A stretch of 64,000 nucleotides of DNA, from contig NZ_JOEE01000003.1 of the NCBI RefSeq assembly GCF_000720925.1, positions 248,001 to 312,000 of the forward strand, in the 5' to 3' direction. The notes under the pieces were generated by a model. That model did not search any database, was not told the DNA's origin, and saw only the letters and a list, made by a program, of their open reading frames with translations. A program made the position numbers and the translations under genes. Positions 19,812 through 29,100 of the stretch are shown here, piece by piece. Position 1 is the stretch's first letter. Every line of letters begins with the position of its first letter. The stretch comes from Phycicoccus jejuensis (lineage in GTDB: Bacteria; Actinomycetota; Actinomycetes; Actinomycetales; Dermatophilaceae).

Positions 19812-19884
19812 CCCCTGAGCCTTGGAAAAGTCTCATCAATCACACCGGGCGGGTGCTTACATCGGCGTCTGGCACCCTTGCCGC

Positions 19885-20619
19885 ATGGCCACGCCCTCTC
19901 GGTCCGCGCCGGGCCGCCGACCGCCCGCGCCGGGCCTGCACGCCGGGGTGCTCGACGCCCTCGGCGCCGAGATCGTGTCGGGGGCGGCGCCGGAGGGGTC
20001 GGTGCTGCGCATCGACCGGCTCGACGAGCGCTTCGGCGTCTCGCGCTCGGTCGTGCGCGAGGCGGTGCGGGTGCTCTCGGCGATGGGCCTGGTCGAGACC
20101 CGGCGGCGGGTCGGGGTGCTCGTCCAGCCGCGCTCGGCGTGGAACGTCTTCGACCCCACCGTCATCCGTTGGCGCCTCGACGGGCCCGGCCGCGAGGAGC
20201 AGCTGCTCTCGCTCGGCGAGCTGCGGCGCGGGGTCGAGCCGGTGGCCGCGGCACTGGCCGCCGCGCGCGCGACCGGCGAGCAGTGCGCCCGGATGGCCGC
20301 CGCCGTCATGGAGATGCAGGTGCAGGCCAAGGCCCAGGACCTCGTCGCCTACCTCGCGGCCGACCAGCAGTTCCACCGGGCGCTGCTCGAGGCCTCCGGC
20401 AACGAGATGCTCGCGGCCCTCTCCGGGGTCGTCGACGAGGTCCTCGCCGGCCGCACCCACCACGACCTCATGCCCGCCCGCCCCAACCCGGAGGCGATCC
20501 GGCTGCACTCCGAGGTGGCGCAGGCCATCGGGGCCGGCGACGCGGTGGCCGCGTCCGCGGCGATGGCGGCGATCATCGACGAGGCCAGCGCCGCCCTGCG
20601 CGCGACCACCGACGACTGA
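19885..20619 (+). CDS. FadR/GntR-family transcriptional regulator (likely gluconate operon)
   Basis: 244 aa from ATG 19885. The winged HTH is at residues about 15-85 (LDERFGVSRSVVREAVRVLS, then GLVETRRRVGVLVQPRSAW). A FadR-type C-terminal FCD domain follows (WRLDGPGREEQLLSLGELRR, ADQQFHRALLEASGNEML, LHSEVAQAIGAGDAVAASAA) with His residues expected to bind metal near the ligand. Divergent orientation to gntKP indicates local control, with gluconate or 6-phosphogluconate as likely effector (inference). Confidence 0.9.
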   Translation: MATPSRSAPGRRPPAPGLHAGVLDALGAEIVSGAAPEGSVLRIDRLDERFGVSRSVVREAVRVLSAMGLVETRRRVGVLVQPRSAWNVFDPTVIRWRLDGPGREEQLLSLGELRRGVEPVAAALAAARATGEQCARMAAAVMEMQVQAKAQDLVAYLAADQQFHRALLEASGNEMLAALSGVVDEVLAGRTHHDLMPARPNPEAIRLHSEVAQAIGAGDAVAASAAMAAIIDEASAALRATTDD

Positions 20620-20678
20620 CCCTCCCCCCTCCTCCCCGGCCCCTCCCCCCTGCCCCACCCCGGGCCTTTCCCGACTTC

Positions 20679-20737
20679 TTGCGAGTTCCGCCGCTCGACA
20701 CGCGGGTCGTCGGCGTGTCGAGCGGCGGAACTCGCAA
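20679..20737. repeat. 25-bp perfect inverted repeat
   Basis: Arms 20679-20703 (beginning TTGCGAGTTC) and 20713-20737 are exact reverse complements with a 9-nt loop. It lies 59 nt after gntR and could act as a terminator or be a mobile REP-like palindrome. Its length is well beyond what termination needs. Confidence 0.85.
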
Positions 20738-20981
20738 TCAGTGGAGTGAGGGAGGGCCGGAAAAAACTCTTCCGGGAGATGTATCAGGGTGCGGAGGCGC
20801 GTCTCCTTCACCTCGACGGCGGGCAGCAGGGGCTCGCCGGTCGGCCGCTCGCAGGGTCCGGGGCACGGGCACGAAGGCGTTCGACGTGGTCCACCGCATC
20901 GGTGCGCAGGGGCGCCGGCGTCGTGGACGGGCGGGGTGGTCGGGAGCAGGGCCCGGCCGCCCCGCTGCGTCGCGCCCGGCG
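20738..20981. other. Intergenic stretch with no convincing gene
   Basis: Between the inverted repeat and the end of the nonapeptide-repeat gene no frame shows a recognisable protein with a plausible start. A small hairpin CCGGAA/TTCCGG with a 7-nt loop is at 20757-20775, next to a run of six A residues. On the minus strand this could be a weak terminator for the repeat-protein gene. Confidence 0.4.
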
Positions 20982-21326
20982 TCAGTCGAGCGGCTGCAGG
21001 TGGTGGCGGTCGCCCGCCTCGAGGTGGCCACGGACCGCGTCGCTGCTGCGGTCGGACAGGATGCTGCGCCGGCTGCGGCTGGACAGCAGGCTGCAATCGC
21101 TGCGCTCGGAGAGGGCCGAGAACATCGACATGCTCGAGAACGCCGACGCGAGGCTCATCGACGAGCCGAGGCTGAGCACCGAGGCGAAGCTCCCGATGCT
21201 CGCGATGCTGAGTACCGAGCCGATGCTGCCGACGGAGAGGACGCTGCCGCGCGAACCGACGGACAGGAAGCTGTCGGTGGAGCGAATGCACCATCGGCCG
21301 CGCAACCGGGTGGGGAGGTCGGGCAC
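20982..21326 (-). CDS. Small Ser/Gly nonapeptide-repeat protein
   Basis: 114 aa from the GTG at 21326. Residues 20-73 are six consecutive nine-residue units of the form VLSVGSIGS, exact in the first three (FLSVGSRGS, VLSVGSIGS, VLSIASIGS) and degenerate in the next three. The regular hydrophobic-Ser-Gly spacing suggests a small beta-solenoid or amyloid-like stack. The C-terminus is Arg/Ser-rich. Short SIGS-repeat proteins occur in actinobacteria but I know no function. A -10 TAGCGT (21339-21334) lies 7 nt before the GTG, supporting the start and a leaderless mRNA. There is no export signal. Confidence 0.65.
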   Translation of the reverse strand: MPDLPTRLRGRWCIRSTDSFLSVGSRGSVLSVGSIGSVLSIASIGSFASVLSLGSSMSLASAFSSMSMFSALSERSDCSLLSSRSRRSILSDRSSDAVRGHLEAGDRHHLQPLD

Positions 21327-21372
21327 GTCCCCGACGCTATGCCCGCCGGGCCGCCGGCGACAGGGTCCGCGG

Positions 21373-21837
21373 TCAGGGAGCGAGGAGGTCGGAGCGGGCG
21401 CGCGAGGTGACGTGCACGGTGATGCTCACGCCGAGCTCGCGCAGCACACCACCGACGAGCGGCAGCTCCGCCTCACCGCTGAGGTCGACGACGGCGGTGC
21501 GTCCGTCGGGGGTGCCGGTGGCCGGCCCGAGGCGCCAGTCGAGGACGCCCGTCGGACGTTCGACCGAGCCGAGGTAGGCCGCAGCCCGCTCCCGCACCGA
21601 GGCGGTCGCGAGCGGCACGGACTCGCCGACGCCCTTCCGGTAGGCCCCCTCGTCGAGGGCCCCCGCCGCGGCGAGGGACGCGCCGTCCGCCGCGTCGAGC
21701 ATCCGCACCCGCGCCAGGTGCGCCGAGGTCACCGCGACCGTGCCGGCGATGAGGGTCATCGCCACGACGACGAGCCCGAGGAGGTACACCGTGATGGTCC
21801 CGCGCTCGTCATGGACGACGGCGGCCCGCGCCGTCAC
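21373..21837 (-). CDS. TadG-like pilus-locus membrane protein
   Basis: 154 aa. Start GTG 21837 overlaps the TadE-like stop (GTGA). The N-terminus ERGTITVYLLGLVVVAMTLI looks like the pseudopilin-type helix of TadE/TadG proteins, though the usual Glu at +5 after Gly is missing. The rest is an exported domain (LARVRMLDAADGASLAAAGA, LRELGVSITVHVTSRARSDL). ADGASLAAAGAL is the conserved helix found in Rv3654c/TadG-like proteins of actinobacterial pilus clusters. It is the last gene of the operon. Confidence 0.75.
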   Translation of the reverse strand: MTARAAVVHDERGTITVYLLGLVVVAMTLIAGTVAVTSAHLARVRMLDAADGASLAAAGALDEGAYRKGVGESVPLATASVRERAAAYLGSVERPTGVLDWRLGPATGTPDGRTAVVDLSGEAELPLVGGVLRELGVSITVHVTSRARSDLLAP

Positions 21838-22259
21838 GGCAGCACCCGGAAGCGGTCGACGGTCGAGACCTGCGAGGCCGTCACCGGGATGCTGAGCGGC
21901 AGGACGTCCTCGAGGAAGGCCGGCACGAGCGGGAGCGGCACGAGGACCGTCGCCGTCGTCTCGACACGACCGTCGGGTCGCAGGCACGGAGAGCCGTCGC
22001 AGGCGATCGTCAGCGTCCCGGTGTCCTCGAACCGCTGGTCCAGGAAAGAGATCCGCGCTGCCGCCCGGGCCCGCCCGGTCGGGTCCTCGCCCGCGTCGGT
22101 CGTGATGTAGGCGCGACCGGCCTCGCGCGCGGCCTGGCTCACGGTGAAGGCCCCCGCCTGGACCCGCCCGAGGGCGAGCACCAGGTAGACGAGTGGCAGG
22201 AACAGGAGCACACCGAGCATGACGAACTCGACCACGGCGCTGCCGGACTCGCGACGCAT
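21834..22259 (-). CDS. TadE-like pseudopilin
   Basis: 141 aa from ATG 22259, preceded by GAGGGG. The N-terminal sequence ESGSAVVEFVMLGVLLFLP is a class III prepilin-type segment with cleavage after Gly and the conserved Glu at +5. The remainder contains a helix rich in small residues (SQAAREAGRAYITTDAGE) and a disulphide-capable loop CDGSPC. A longer version could start at GTG 22313, overlapping the previous stop. It is likely a minor pseudopilin of the Tad pilus. Confidence 0.85.
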   Translation of the reverse strand: MRRESGSAVVEFVMLGVLLFLPLVYLVLALGRVQAGAFTVSQAAREAGRAYITTDAGEDPTGRARAAARISFLDQRFEDTGTLTIACDGSPCLRPDGRVETTATVLVPLPLVPAFLEDVLPLSIPVTASQVSTVDRFRVLP

Positions 22260-22309
22260 CGCCCGCCCCTCGGGGCGTGGGCTCGCGGTCGCCACGCGAC
22301 GCGGGCGGC

Positions 22310-22696
22310 TCACTGGTCCTCCCGGAAGGCACGGCCGACGACGTCGAGGCGGCCCTCCGGCCCGAGCAGGCCGAGCACCGGCAGCGGGGCCACCACCTCG
22401 ACCTCCACGACGCGCACCCCCGAGACCGTGGACTCGCGTGCGCTCACCGACCGTGCGTACCGCGGGGAGAGCGAGGCACCGACGAGCGAGCGGGTGCGCA
22501 GGACGGCCTCTCCGGGGACGGCGTCGGCCCGCGCGCCGGCCCGGGCACCCTCCGACGCGCACGAGATCAGGACGTTGCGGACGTGGAGCACCAACCCGAG
22601 CTGGACCAGGGCGAGGAAGATCGTCGTGAGCAGCACGGACACCATCACGAAGTCGACGACGGCTGCTCCGCGCTCCGTCCGGCGGGACCCGCACAC
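22310..22696 (-). CDS. TadE-like pseudopilin (second copy)
   Basis: 128 aa from GTG 22696. N-terminal TERGAAVVDFVMVSVLLTTI is prepilin-like, with Asp in place of Glu at +5. NVLISCASEGARAGARAD is the TadE-family post-helix motif. Together with the neighbouring TadE-like and TadG-like genes it forms the three minor-pseudopilin set usual in actinobacterial Tad loci. Confidence 0.83.
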   Translation of the reverse strand: MCGSRRTERGAAVVDFVMVSVLLTTIFLALVQLGLVLHVRNVLISCASEGARAGARADAVPGEAVLRTRSLVGASLSPRYARSVSARESTVSGVRVVEVEVVAPLPVLGLLGPEGRLDVVGRAFREDQ

Positions 22697-22707
22697 GGCG
22701 GCGACGG

Positions 22708-22914
22708 TCAGCCGGTCACCGAGGACAGCGCGCTGCGGAACAGGCTCACGAGCTGCTCCCGCGCGACCGCCCAGAGCACCGTGACGAGACCGGCGGTCAT
22801 GAGGGTGATGAGCACCCAGCCGGGGACGTCACCGCGTTCGGCGCGGCGTTCGGCCCGGTTCAGCACCCGGAAGGCCACGCCGTGCAGGCGGGCGGCGAGG
22901 TGGGTCGTTCTCAT
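22708..22914 (-). CDS. Small pilin-like membrane protein of the Tad locus
   Basis: 68 aa. A basic N-terminal region (MRTTHLAARLHGVAFRVLNR) leads to GDVPGWVLITLMTAGLVTVL, a single transmembrane helix. Position between tadC and the tadE-like genes is where the Flp pilin gene sits in related loci, and the size fits. The typical Gly-x4-Glu cleavage signature is not obvious, so it is either the major pilin in a divergent form or an accessory protein. Confidence 0.7.
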   Translation of the reverse strand: MRTTHLAARLHGVAFRVLNRAERRAERGDVPGWVLITLMTAGLVTVLWAVAREQLVSLFRSALSSVTG

Positions 22915-22933
22915 GGTCGTCCTCTCTCATCGG

Positions 22934-23863
22934 TCAGATCGTGAAGCGGAAGAAGCTGTAGCCCGGGAACACGAGGAACAGCACGGTCACGGGCAGGATG
23001 AGGAACACGACGGGGACCATCATCGCGATCTCCTTCTTGCCCCCCGCCTCCATGAGCGCGCGGCGTCCTTCCTCCCGGACGTCCTGCGCCTGGGCCCGGA
23101 GCACCTCGGCGAGCGGCGTGCCGCGCTGGACCGCGACCACCACCCCGTCGACGAAACGCCGCAGGCTCGGTAGGCCGGTCCGGTCGGCCAGCCCCTGGAG
23201 CGCCGTCGGCAGGTTGGCTCCGGCGCGCGCGTCGGCCAGGCAGCGCCGGAGCTCGGCGGCGAGCTCTCCCTGCGAGAGGCGGCAGACCCGCTCGAGGGCG
23301 CCCACCGCTCCCTCGCCCGCCCCGACGGCGAGCGCGAGCAGCTCTGCGACGGTGGGAAACTCAGCGAGCATGCGGCGCTCTCGACGGACGGCGCGCACGG
23401 TCAGCAGGTAGTCGGCGCCGGTCACCCCGAGCCCGAAGCCGATCCCGGTGAGCAGCACGACGGTGAGCGACGAGCCACCACGCGCGAGCACGAGCAGCGT
23501 GCCCGTGGTCGCGGTGACGACCGCGGCCCCGATGCCCCACAGCACCTGTTCGGCACGGAAGCGGTCGACGTCGGCGGTCCAGCCCGCCCTCAGCTGGCGG
23601 CTGCGGACCGAGGCCGCACCTCCCAGCACTCGCTCGACACCCCGGCCCAGGTCGCGGAGGACGGGAGCGGCGACCGAGGCCAGCACCCCGCCAGTGACAC
23701 GGTCGTCGAGAAGCCTCGACGGACGTGGGGTGTCGCGCAGGTAGGGCAGCACCCGGTCCGCGAGCCCACGGCGGCGGTTGCGCGGCAACCGGACCCAGAC
23801 GAGCAGGAGCCCGATCCCGGCCAGGAGCCCGAGCAGCGCACCGGTGCGCGCGAGGTCGCTCAT
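22934..23863 (-). CDS. tadC: Tad pilus inner-membrane protein TadC
   Basis: 309 aa, start ATG 23863 overlapping the TadB stop (ATGA). A type II/GspF domain occupies the C-terminal half (MLAEFPTVAELLALAVGAGE, LPTALQGLADRTGLPSLRRF, VDGVVVAVQRGTPLAEVLRA), with terminal helices MVPVVFLILPVTVLFLVFPG. Platform protein on which the TadA motor acts. Confidence 0.9.
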   Translation of the reverse strand: MSDLARTGALLGLLAGIGLLLVWVRLPRNRRRGLADRVLPYLRDTPRPSRLLDDRVTGGVLASVAAPVLRDLGRGVERVLGGAASVRSRQLRAGWTADVDRFRAEQVLWGIGAAVVTATTGTLLVLARGGSSLTVVLLTGIGFGLGVTGADYLLTVRAVRRERRMLAEFPTVAELLALAVGAGEGAVGALERVCRLSQGELAAELRRCLADARAGANLPTALQGLADRTGLPSLRRFVDGVVVAVQRGTPLAEVLRAQAQDVREEGRRALMEAGGKKEIAMMVPVVFLILPVTVLFLVFPGYSFFRFTI

Positions 23864-24729
23864 CGCAGGACCCGCTGGTCCTCGGGCAGCCGCCCGATGC
23901 GCATCATGACCCAGTAGGCCACCGCGGTCACCAGAGCACCAGCGGCGAGCACGCCGGCGCCGAGGCTGGTCGCGTACGCCTGCACCGACTCGGGGCGGGT
24001 CGACATCATCGCCAGGACGACCCACGGGGCAGCCACCGCGAGCCGGGCAGCGTTGACCGTCCACGACTGCCGCGTCTCGAGCTCTGCGCGCGTGCGGGCG
24101 TCCTCGCGGAGGAAGCCGGAGAGCGTGCGCAGCAACCGACCGAGGTCGCTGCCGCCGACCTCGCGGGCGATGCGCAGGCTTTCGACGAGCCGGTCGCCGA
24201 CGGGGTCGCTCAATCGCTCCTTGAGCCGGTCGAGGCAGTCGGAGAAGCGCCCGGTCAACCGGTAGTCCTCGGCGAAGCGTCGGAACGGCTCGCGCAGCTC
24301 CTCCGGACCACGGTCGCCGAGCTGGGCCAGGGCCTCGGGCAGGGCCATCCCGGCGCGGACGGCCGACACGATGTTGTCGACCGCCTCGGGCCAGAGGTCG
24401 CGCAGCACCGCACGGCGCCTGCGGGCGCGACGTCGCACCACGAGGAGCGGCAGCGCCCCCGCCATAGATGCGAAGCAGACGGCGATCGGCAGGACTCCGA
24501 CGACGAACCACCCGAGCGCCAGGACGAGGACGAACGCGACGACGCACGAGCCGAGGAGCGTCCGGACGCCGAGTCCGCGGAACCCCGCCTGCACGACCTC
24601 GTCGCGCAGCACCTCGACCGGACCGGCGAGGCGACCTCGGCGGCGCTCGCCCGGCTCGGGCACCCAGCAGCTCCACCACACGAGGAAGGCACCGATGCCG
24701 AAGCCCAGCCCCGGGACCAACCCGTTCAC
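23860..24729 (-). CDS. tadB: Tad pilus inner-membrane protein TadB
   Basis: 289 aa. The GTG start at 24729 overlaps the TadA stop (GTGA). The first helix begins at NGLVPGLGFGIGAFLVWWS, and a GspF-type domain follows (LRDLWPEAVDNIVSAVRAGM, LPEALAQLGDRGPEELREPF, VGGSDLGRLLRTLSGFLRED), with two C-terminal helices. Partner of TadC in the pilus assembly platform. Confidence 0.9.
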   Translation of the reverse strand: MNGLVPGLGFGIGAFLVWWSCWVPEPGERRRGRLAGPVEVLRDEVVQAGFRGLGVRTLLGSCVVAFVLVLALGWFVVGVLPIAVCFASMAGALPLLVVRRRARRRRAVLRDLWPEAVDNIVSAVRAGMALPEALAQLGDRGPEELREPFRRFAEDYRLTGRFSDCLDRLKERLSDPVGDRLVESLRIAREVGGSDLGRLLRTLSGFLREDARTRAELETRQSWTVNAARLAVAAPWVVLAMMSTRPESVQAYATSLGAGVLAAGALVTAVAYWVMMRIGRLPEDQRVLR

Positions 24730-25955
24730 GACGAGCCTCGGGCCAGCAGCGCCGCGAGGTCGTGGCCCGCGCGCTCGAATCGGTCCTCGTGGGGCGGGAA
24801 CCCGTCGGCCCGCACCAGGTCGCCGCCGCGACGCACGAAGAGCTCGGCGATCTCGACGACGTCCTCCTCCGCGCGACCCGGCACCGCGACGATCTCGCGG
24901 ACGGTGCGCCTCCCGTCGCGCTCCAGGGCGGCGTGCACGACGAGGTCGATGGACGAGGCGACGGTCGGGACGACGAAGCGCGCCGAGACGTTCTCGCCGG
25001 CGAGCAGCGGCAGCGTGCACATCTTGGTCACCGCCTCGCGCGCGCTGTTGGCGTGGATCGTGCACATGCCCGGGAGACCCGAGTTCAGCGCGATGAGCAG
25101 GTCGAGGCTCTCGGCCTGGCGCACCTCGCCGACGATGATCCGGGAGGGGCGCATGCGCAGCGCCTCCTTGACGAGCCGCCGCAGCGGGACCTCCCCCGTG
25201 CCCTCGAGCGACGGCTGGCGGCACTGCATCGCCGCGACGTCCCGGTGCGGGATGCGCAGCTCGAAGACCTCCTCGCACGTGACGACGCGCTCGCGCGCGG
25301 GCACCGCCGACGCCAGGCAGTTGAGAAGGGTGGTCTTGCCTGCTTGCGTGCCACCGGACACGAGGATGTTGAGACCGGCCGCGACGGCGGCCTCGAGGAA
25401 GCGGGCCGCCTGTCCGGTGAGGCTGCCGAGCCGGACGAGGTCGTCCATCGAGTCGGCCTTGACGACGAACTTGCGGACGTTGACGTACCAGTGCTCGCGG
25501 GTGATGTCGGGGATCACCACGTGCAGCCGGCTGCCGTCCGACAGGACGGCGTCGACGAAGGGCGAGCTGAGGTCGACACGACGCCCGGACGACTTCAGCA
25601 TCCGCTCGACGAGGTCGCGGACCTCGTCGGCGGTGAGGAGCGTGGTCGTCAGCTCCGCGACGCCGTCGCGCGCGACGAACACTCGTGAGGGCTCGTTGAC
25701 CCAGATCTCCTCCACGTGCGGGTCGTCGAAGTATTGCTGCAGCGGGCCGAAGCCGACAACGCTGTCCCACACCGCTTTCGACGCGGCAGCCAGATCCGGG
25801 ATGACGGCCATCCCGCCGTGCATGGACCGTTCGTCGTAGTCGCTGACGGCGTCCTGGACGAGACGACGCACGGCGGGCTCGTCACGGAGCGGGTCCAGGT
25901 TGGAGCGACGGAGCAGCTCGCGGACCTCCGTCTCCAGCGCACGCACGGCATCCAT
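24726..25955 (-). CDS. tadA: Tad pilus secretion ATPase TadA/CpaF
   Basis: 409 aa from ATG 25955. N-terminal domain (VRRLVQDAVSDYDERS, GFGPLQQYFDDPHVEEIWVN) precedes Walker A GGTQAGKTT at about residues 201-209. An Asp-box-like region follows (RVVTCEEVFELRIPH), then Walker B-type RPSRIIVGEVRQAES and the His-box-like GMCTIHANSAREAVTKM. It powers pilus polymerisation and possibly retraction. It heads the operon and is divergent from the FHA-FtsK gene. Confidence 0.95.
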   Translation of the reverse strand: MDAVRALETEVRELLRRSNLDPLRDEPAVRRLVQDAVSDYDERSMHGGMAVIPDLAAASKAVWDSVVGFGPLQQYFDDPHVEEIWVNEPSRVFVARDGVAELTTTLLTADEVRDLVERMLKSSGRRVDLSSPFVDAVLSDGSRLHVVIPDITREHWYVNVRKFVVKADSMDDLVRLGSLTGQAARFLEAAVAAGLNILVSGGTQAGKTTLLNCLASAVPARERVVTCEEVFELRIPHRDVAAMQCRQPSLEGTGEVPLRRLVKEALRMRPSRIIVGEVRQAESLDLLIALNSGLPGMCTIHANSAREAVTKMCTLPLLAGENVSARFVVPTVASSIDLVVHAALERDGRRTVREIVAVPGRAEEDVVEIAELFVRRGGDLVRADGFPPHEDRFERAGHDLAALLARGSS

Positions 25956-26103
25956 GTCCGGCCCGACCCCTTTCCCGTGGACCGCCCCCGGTCCGTGCTC
26001 TGGGGTACACCCAACACCGAGCGGGCCCGGAGCGCGACCCCCCGACCGGACACCTGTGGAAAACCCTGCGGCCGGGTCGGACGTCGCGTCTAGCGTCCCG
26101 GCC
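25956..26103. promoter_or_regulatory. Divergent promoter region of the tad operon and the FHA-FtsK gene
   Basis: 148 bp between two start codons. On the plus strand TAGCGT (26091-26096) is 7 nt before the ATG at 26104, a leaderless arrangement. No clear -10 for tadA could be chosen. Shared control of pilus and FtsK-type genes is possible but unproven. Confidence 0.5.
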
Positions 26104-29100
26104 ATGGAGCTCACCGCCACCGTCCACGTCCCTCGCCGCCACGAGGCGGTCGAGGTCGTGGTCGCGTGGAATGGCGCCGCGACCGCGGACGACCTCCGGC
26201 AGGCCCTCGCGGAACACCTGGGCATCCCCGTGCCCGGGCTCCTCCACGAGGGTGAGCGGGTGCCCGTGTCCGCTCCCGTCGGCGCACCACCCCTGCTGCA
26301 CGGCGTCTCGCTCGTCGTCGCCGAGACCGGGGAAGGATCGACCCCGGGCTCCGGCGGGCGTCCCGCCTGCGCGTCGTCGTCGGCGATGCTCCTGACGACC
26401 GTGGGCGGGCCCGACGCCGGCCGGGCGGTGCCGCTGCGGCCTCCCGGCCTCAGCGTCGGTCGTGCCGAGCTCGCCGACCTGCGGCTCGCCGACCCCTCGC
26501 TCAGCCGCGTGCACTGCCGCATCGACGCAGACCCCTCGGGCGTCCGGGTCCGGGACGAGGGCTCGACCAACGGAGTGTGGGTCGACGGACGTCCCCTCGA
26601 CGGTGTGGCCGAGATCGACACCCGCTCGGAGGTGCGGGTCGGCGCGACCACCCTGCGGCTGCGGCGGGCTCCGGCCCCGGGCCCCCCACGGCACCATCCC
26701 GGCGACGGGACCGCCCGGGTCCCGGTGGGCATCACGCCCGCCCCCCGTCGGCAGGCCCCGACCCTCACGGCGCCACGCACGCCGACCCCGCCGACCCGTG
26801 CCCGACTCCCGTGGGTGGCGGCGCTGGCTCCCCTGCCGATCGTCGTCGGCCTGGCCTTCTTCATCGGCCCCCAGGTTCTCGCGTTCGCGCTGCTCGGTCC
26901 GGTCGTCCTCCTGAGCACGGGGGTCGGCGACCGGGTGGGAGGACGGCGGCGGCACCGCCGAGCCCTCGCCGAGCACGCCGAGTCGCTCGCCCGGCACCGG
27001 GAGACGGTCACAGCCGCCCTGCAGTCGGAGCGCGCCGTGCTGCTCGCGGACCATCCCGACGCGCACGAGGTGCTGACGACCGCCGTGCACGGTGGTCCGC
27101 GCCTGTGGTCGGGAGCGGAGGGACCCGTCCTGCGGCTGGGGCTGGGTCGCGTGGACGCCGGCCTGACGGTGACCGACCCCGAGGGCGCCGAGCACCATCC
27201 CCACCTCGACGACGCACCGGTCCGCCTCGACCTCAGCCGCGTCGGCGCGCTGCACGTCCAGGGCCCTGCCCTCGACGGCGCCGCCCTGCTCCGACATCTC
27301 GTGGGACAGGTCGTCGTCGCCCACGGCCCCGAGTCGGTCTCGCTGGAGCTCGTGCGCCCGGCGGACCCGGGGGGATGGCGTGTGCTGGACCTGCTCCCCC
27401 ACCGTCACGGCTCCGGGCGCCGGCTGCTCGTCGTCCCCGACTCCGCCGTGCCGGACGCGGCGCCCCGGATCGCCGGCACGCTCGCCGACGGAGGGCTCTG
27501 CCTCTCCGCCGGGCCGGGACCGGCCCCGACCGGCTCCGCCGCCGTGCTGCGGCACGACGGCGGGGGGAGGTACACCCTCACGGGCCCGGGGACCGCGGCC
27601 GCGCTGGTCGCGGACGGGACCTCGGAGGGGTGGCTCGACCGCCTCGTCCGCGCCCTGGCCCCCCTGCGCCCGGACGAGCCGGGCCGGGCCCTCCTGCCCG
27701 CGGTGGCGCGCAGCAGCGAGCTGCTCGGGCTGGGTACCGACCCGGACGCGGTGCTGCGCCGGTGGGCGACCGCGACGGCGCCGACCGCGACCGTGGGGGT
27801 CGACGCAGACGGTCCGTGGAGCCTCGACCTGCACCGGGACGGTCCCCATGTCCTCGTCGGCGGCACGACCGGCTCGGGGAAGTCCGAGCTCCTCCGCACC
27901 CTCGTGACCGGCCTCGCGCTGGACTCCTCCCCCGACGACGTCACCCTGCTGCTCGTCGACTTCAAGGGTGGGGCGGCGTTCGGTCCGTGCGTGGACCTGC
28001 CCCACGTGGTCGGTCTCGTCACCGACCTCGACAGCCACCTCGTCGACCGGATGCTCGACTCCCTCGCTGCCGAGCTGCGCCGCCGCGAGCAGGTGCTCGC
28101 AGACCTCGGGGCCTCCGACATCGACGCCGCCCGGCGGCTGGCCGGCCACGACGCCGCACCGCTGCCCCGTCTTGTCGTCGTCGTCGACGAGGTGCGGGCC
28201 CTCGTCGACGCGCACCCCGACGCGGTCGGCTCCCTCGTCCGCCTGGCCGCGCAAGGCCGCTCGCTCGGCATCCACCTCGTCCTCGCGACGCAGCGCCCCA
28301 CGGGGACGCTGGGGGCCGAGATCCAGGCGAACGTCACCCTGAGGATCGCCTTCCGCGTCCGCGACCGGGCCGACTCGTGCCTGGTCGTCGAGTCGGACGA
28401 CGCCGCGCTGGTCCCTCCCGACCGTCCCGGCCGTGGTGTGCGTCGGGGCGGCGACGGCGTCCTGCGCCCGTTCCAGGCGGCCCTCGTCGCACCCGCCGAC
28501 ACGCGCCCGCCCCAGGTCCGGGTCCGTGCCGCGGCCGGTGGCCGGGTCCCTGAGCCGGCCCCCCACCCGCCGTCGGCGGCTCCGCAGGGAGAGGATGCCG
28601 TGACGGGGCGTGACACCGAGGTCCGTGCGGTCGTCGACCTCGTCCGACGGGCCGCACGTGCCCTGGGCTCGACGCCGCCGCGCCGCCCGTGGATGCCGCC
28701 GCTCCCCGCCGTGGCCCCGGCCGCCGAGCACCCGGCCGGCACGGTGGCCCTCGTCGACGAGCCCGACCGCCAGCGACGCTGCGCATGGGTCTGGTCGTCG
28801 GGCACCCCGACGTGGCGCGTCGTCGGACCCTCGCGCAGCGGGCGGACAGCCACTCTGCGCGCGCTCGTCCTCGCGGCTGTCGCTGCTCACGACGAGCCGC
28901 TCGAGATACACCTCATCGCGCCACCCGGTCTCGGCGAGCTGGCGGCGCTCCCGCAGGTGGGCTCTGTGGTCGACCCGACCGACCCGGTGGGCGTCGACGC
29001 ACTGCTGTCCCGGCTGGAGCAGTCGTCGGGCTCCGTCCACGGATCGACCACGCTGCTCGTCGTCGACGGGGTCGACCGGCTCGAGGACGACCCCGGCCCG

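Noticed and set aside
20746..22110. Plus-strand frame across the pilus pseudopilins
   Set aside because: It reads antisense to three recognisable Tad genes and has no domain.
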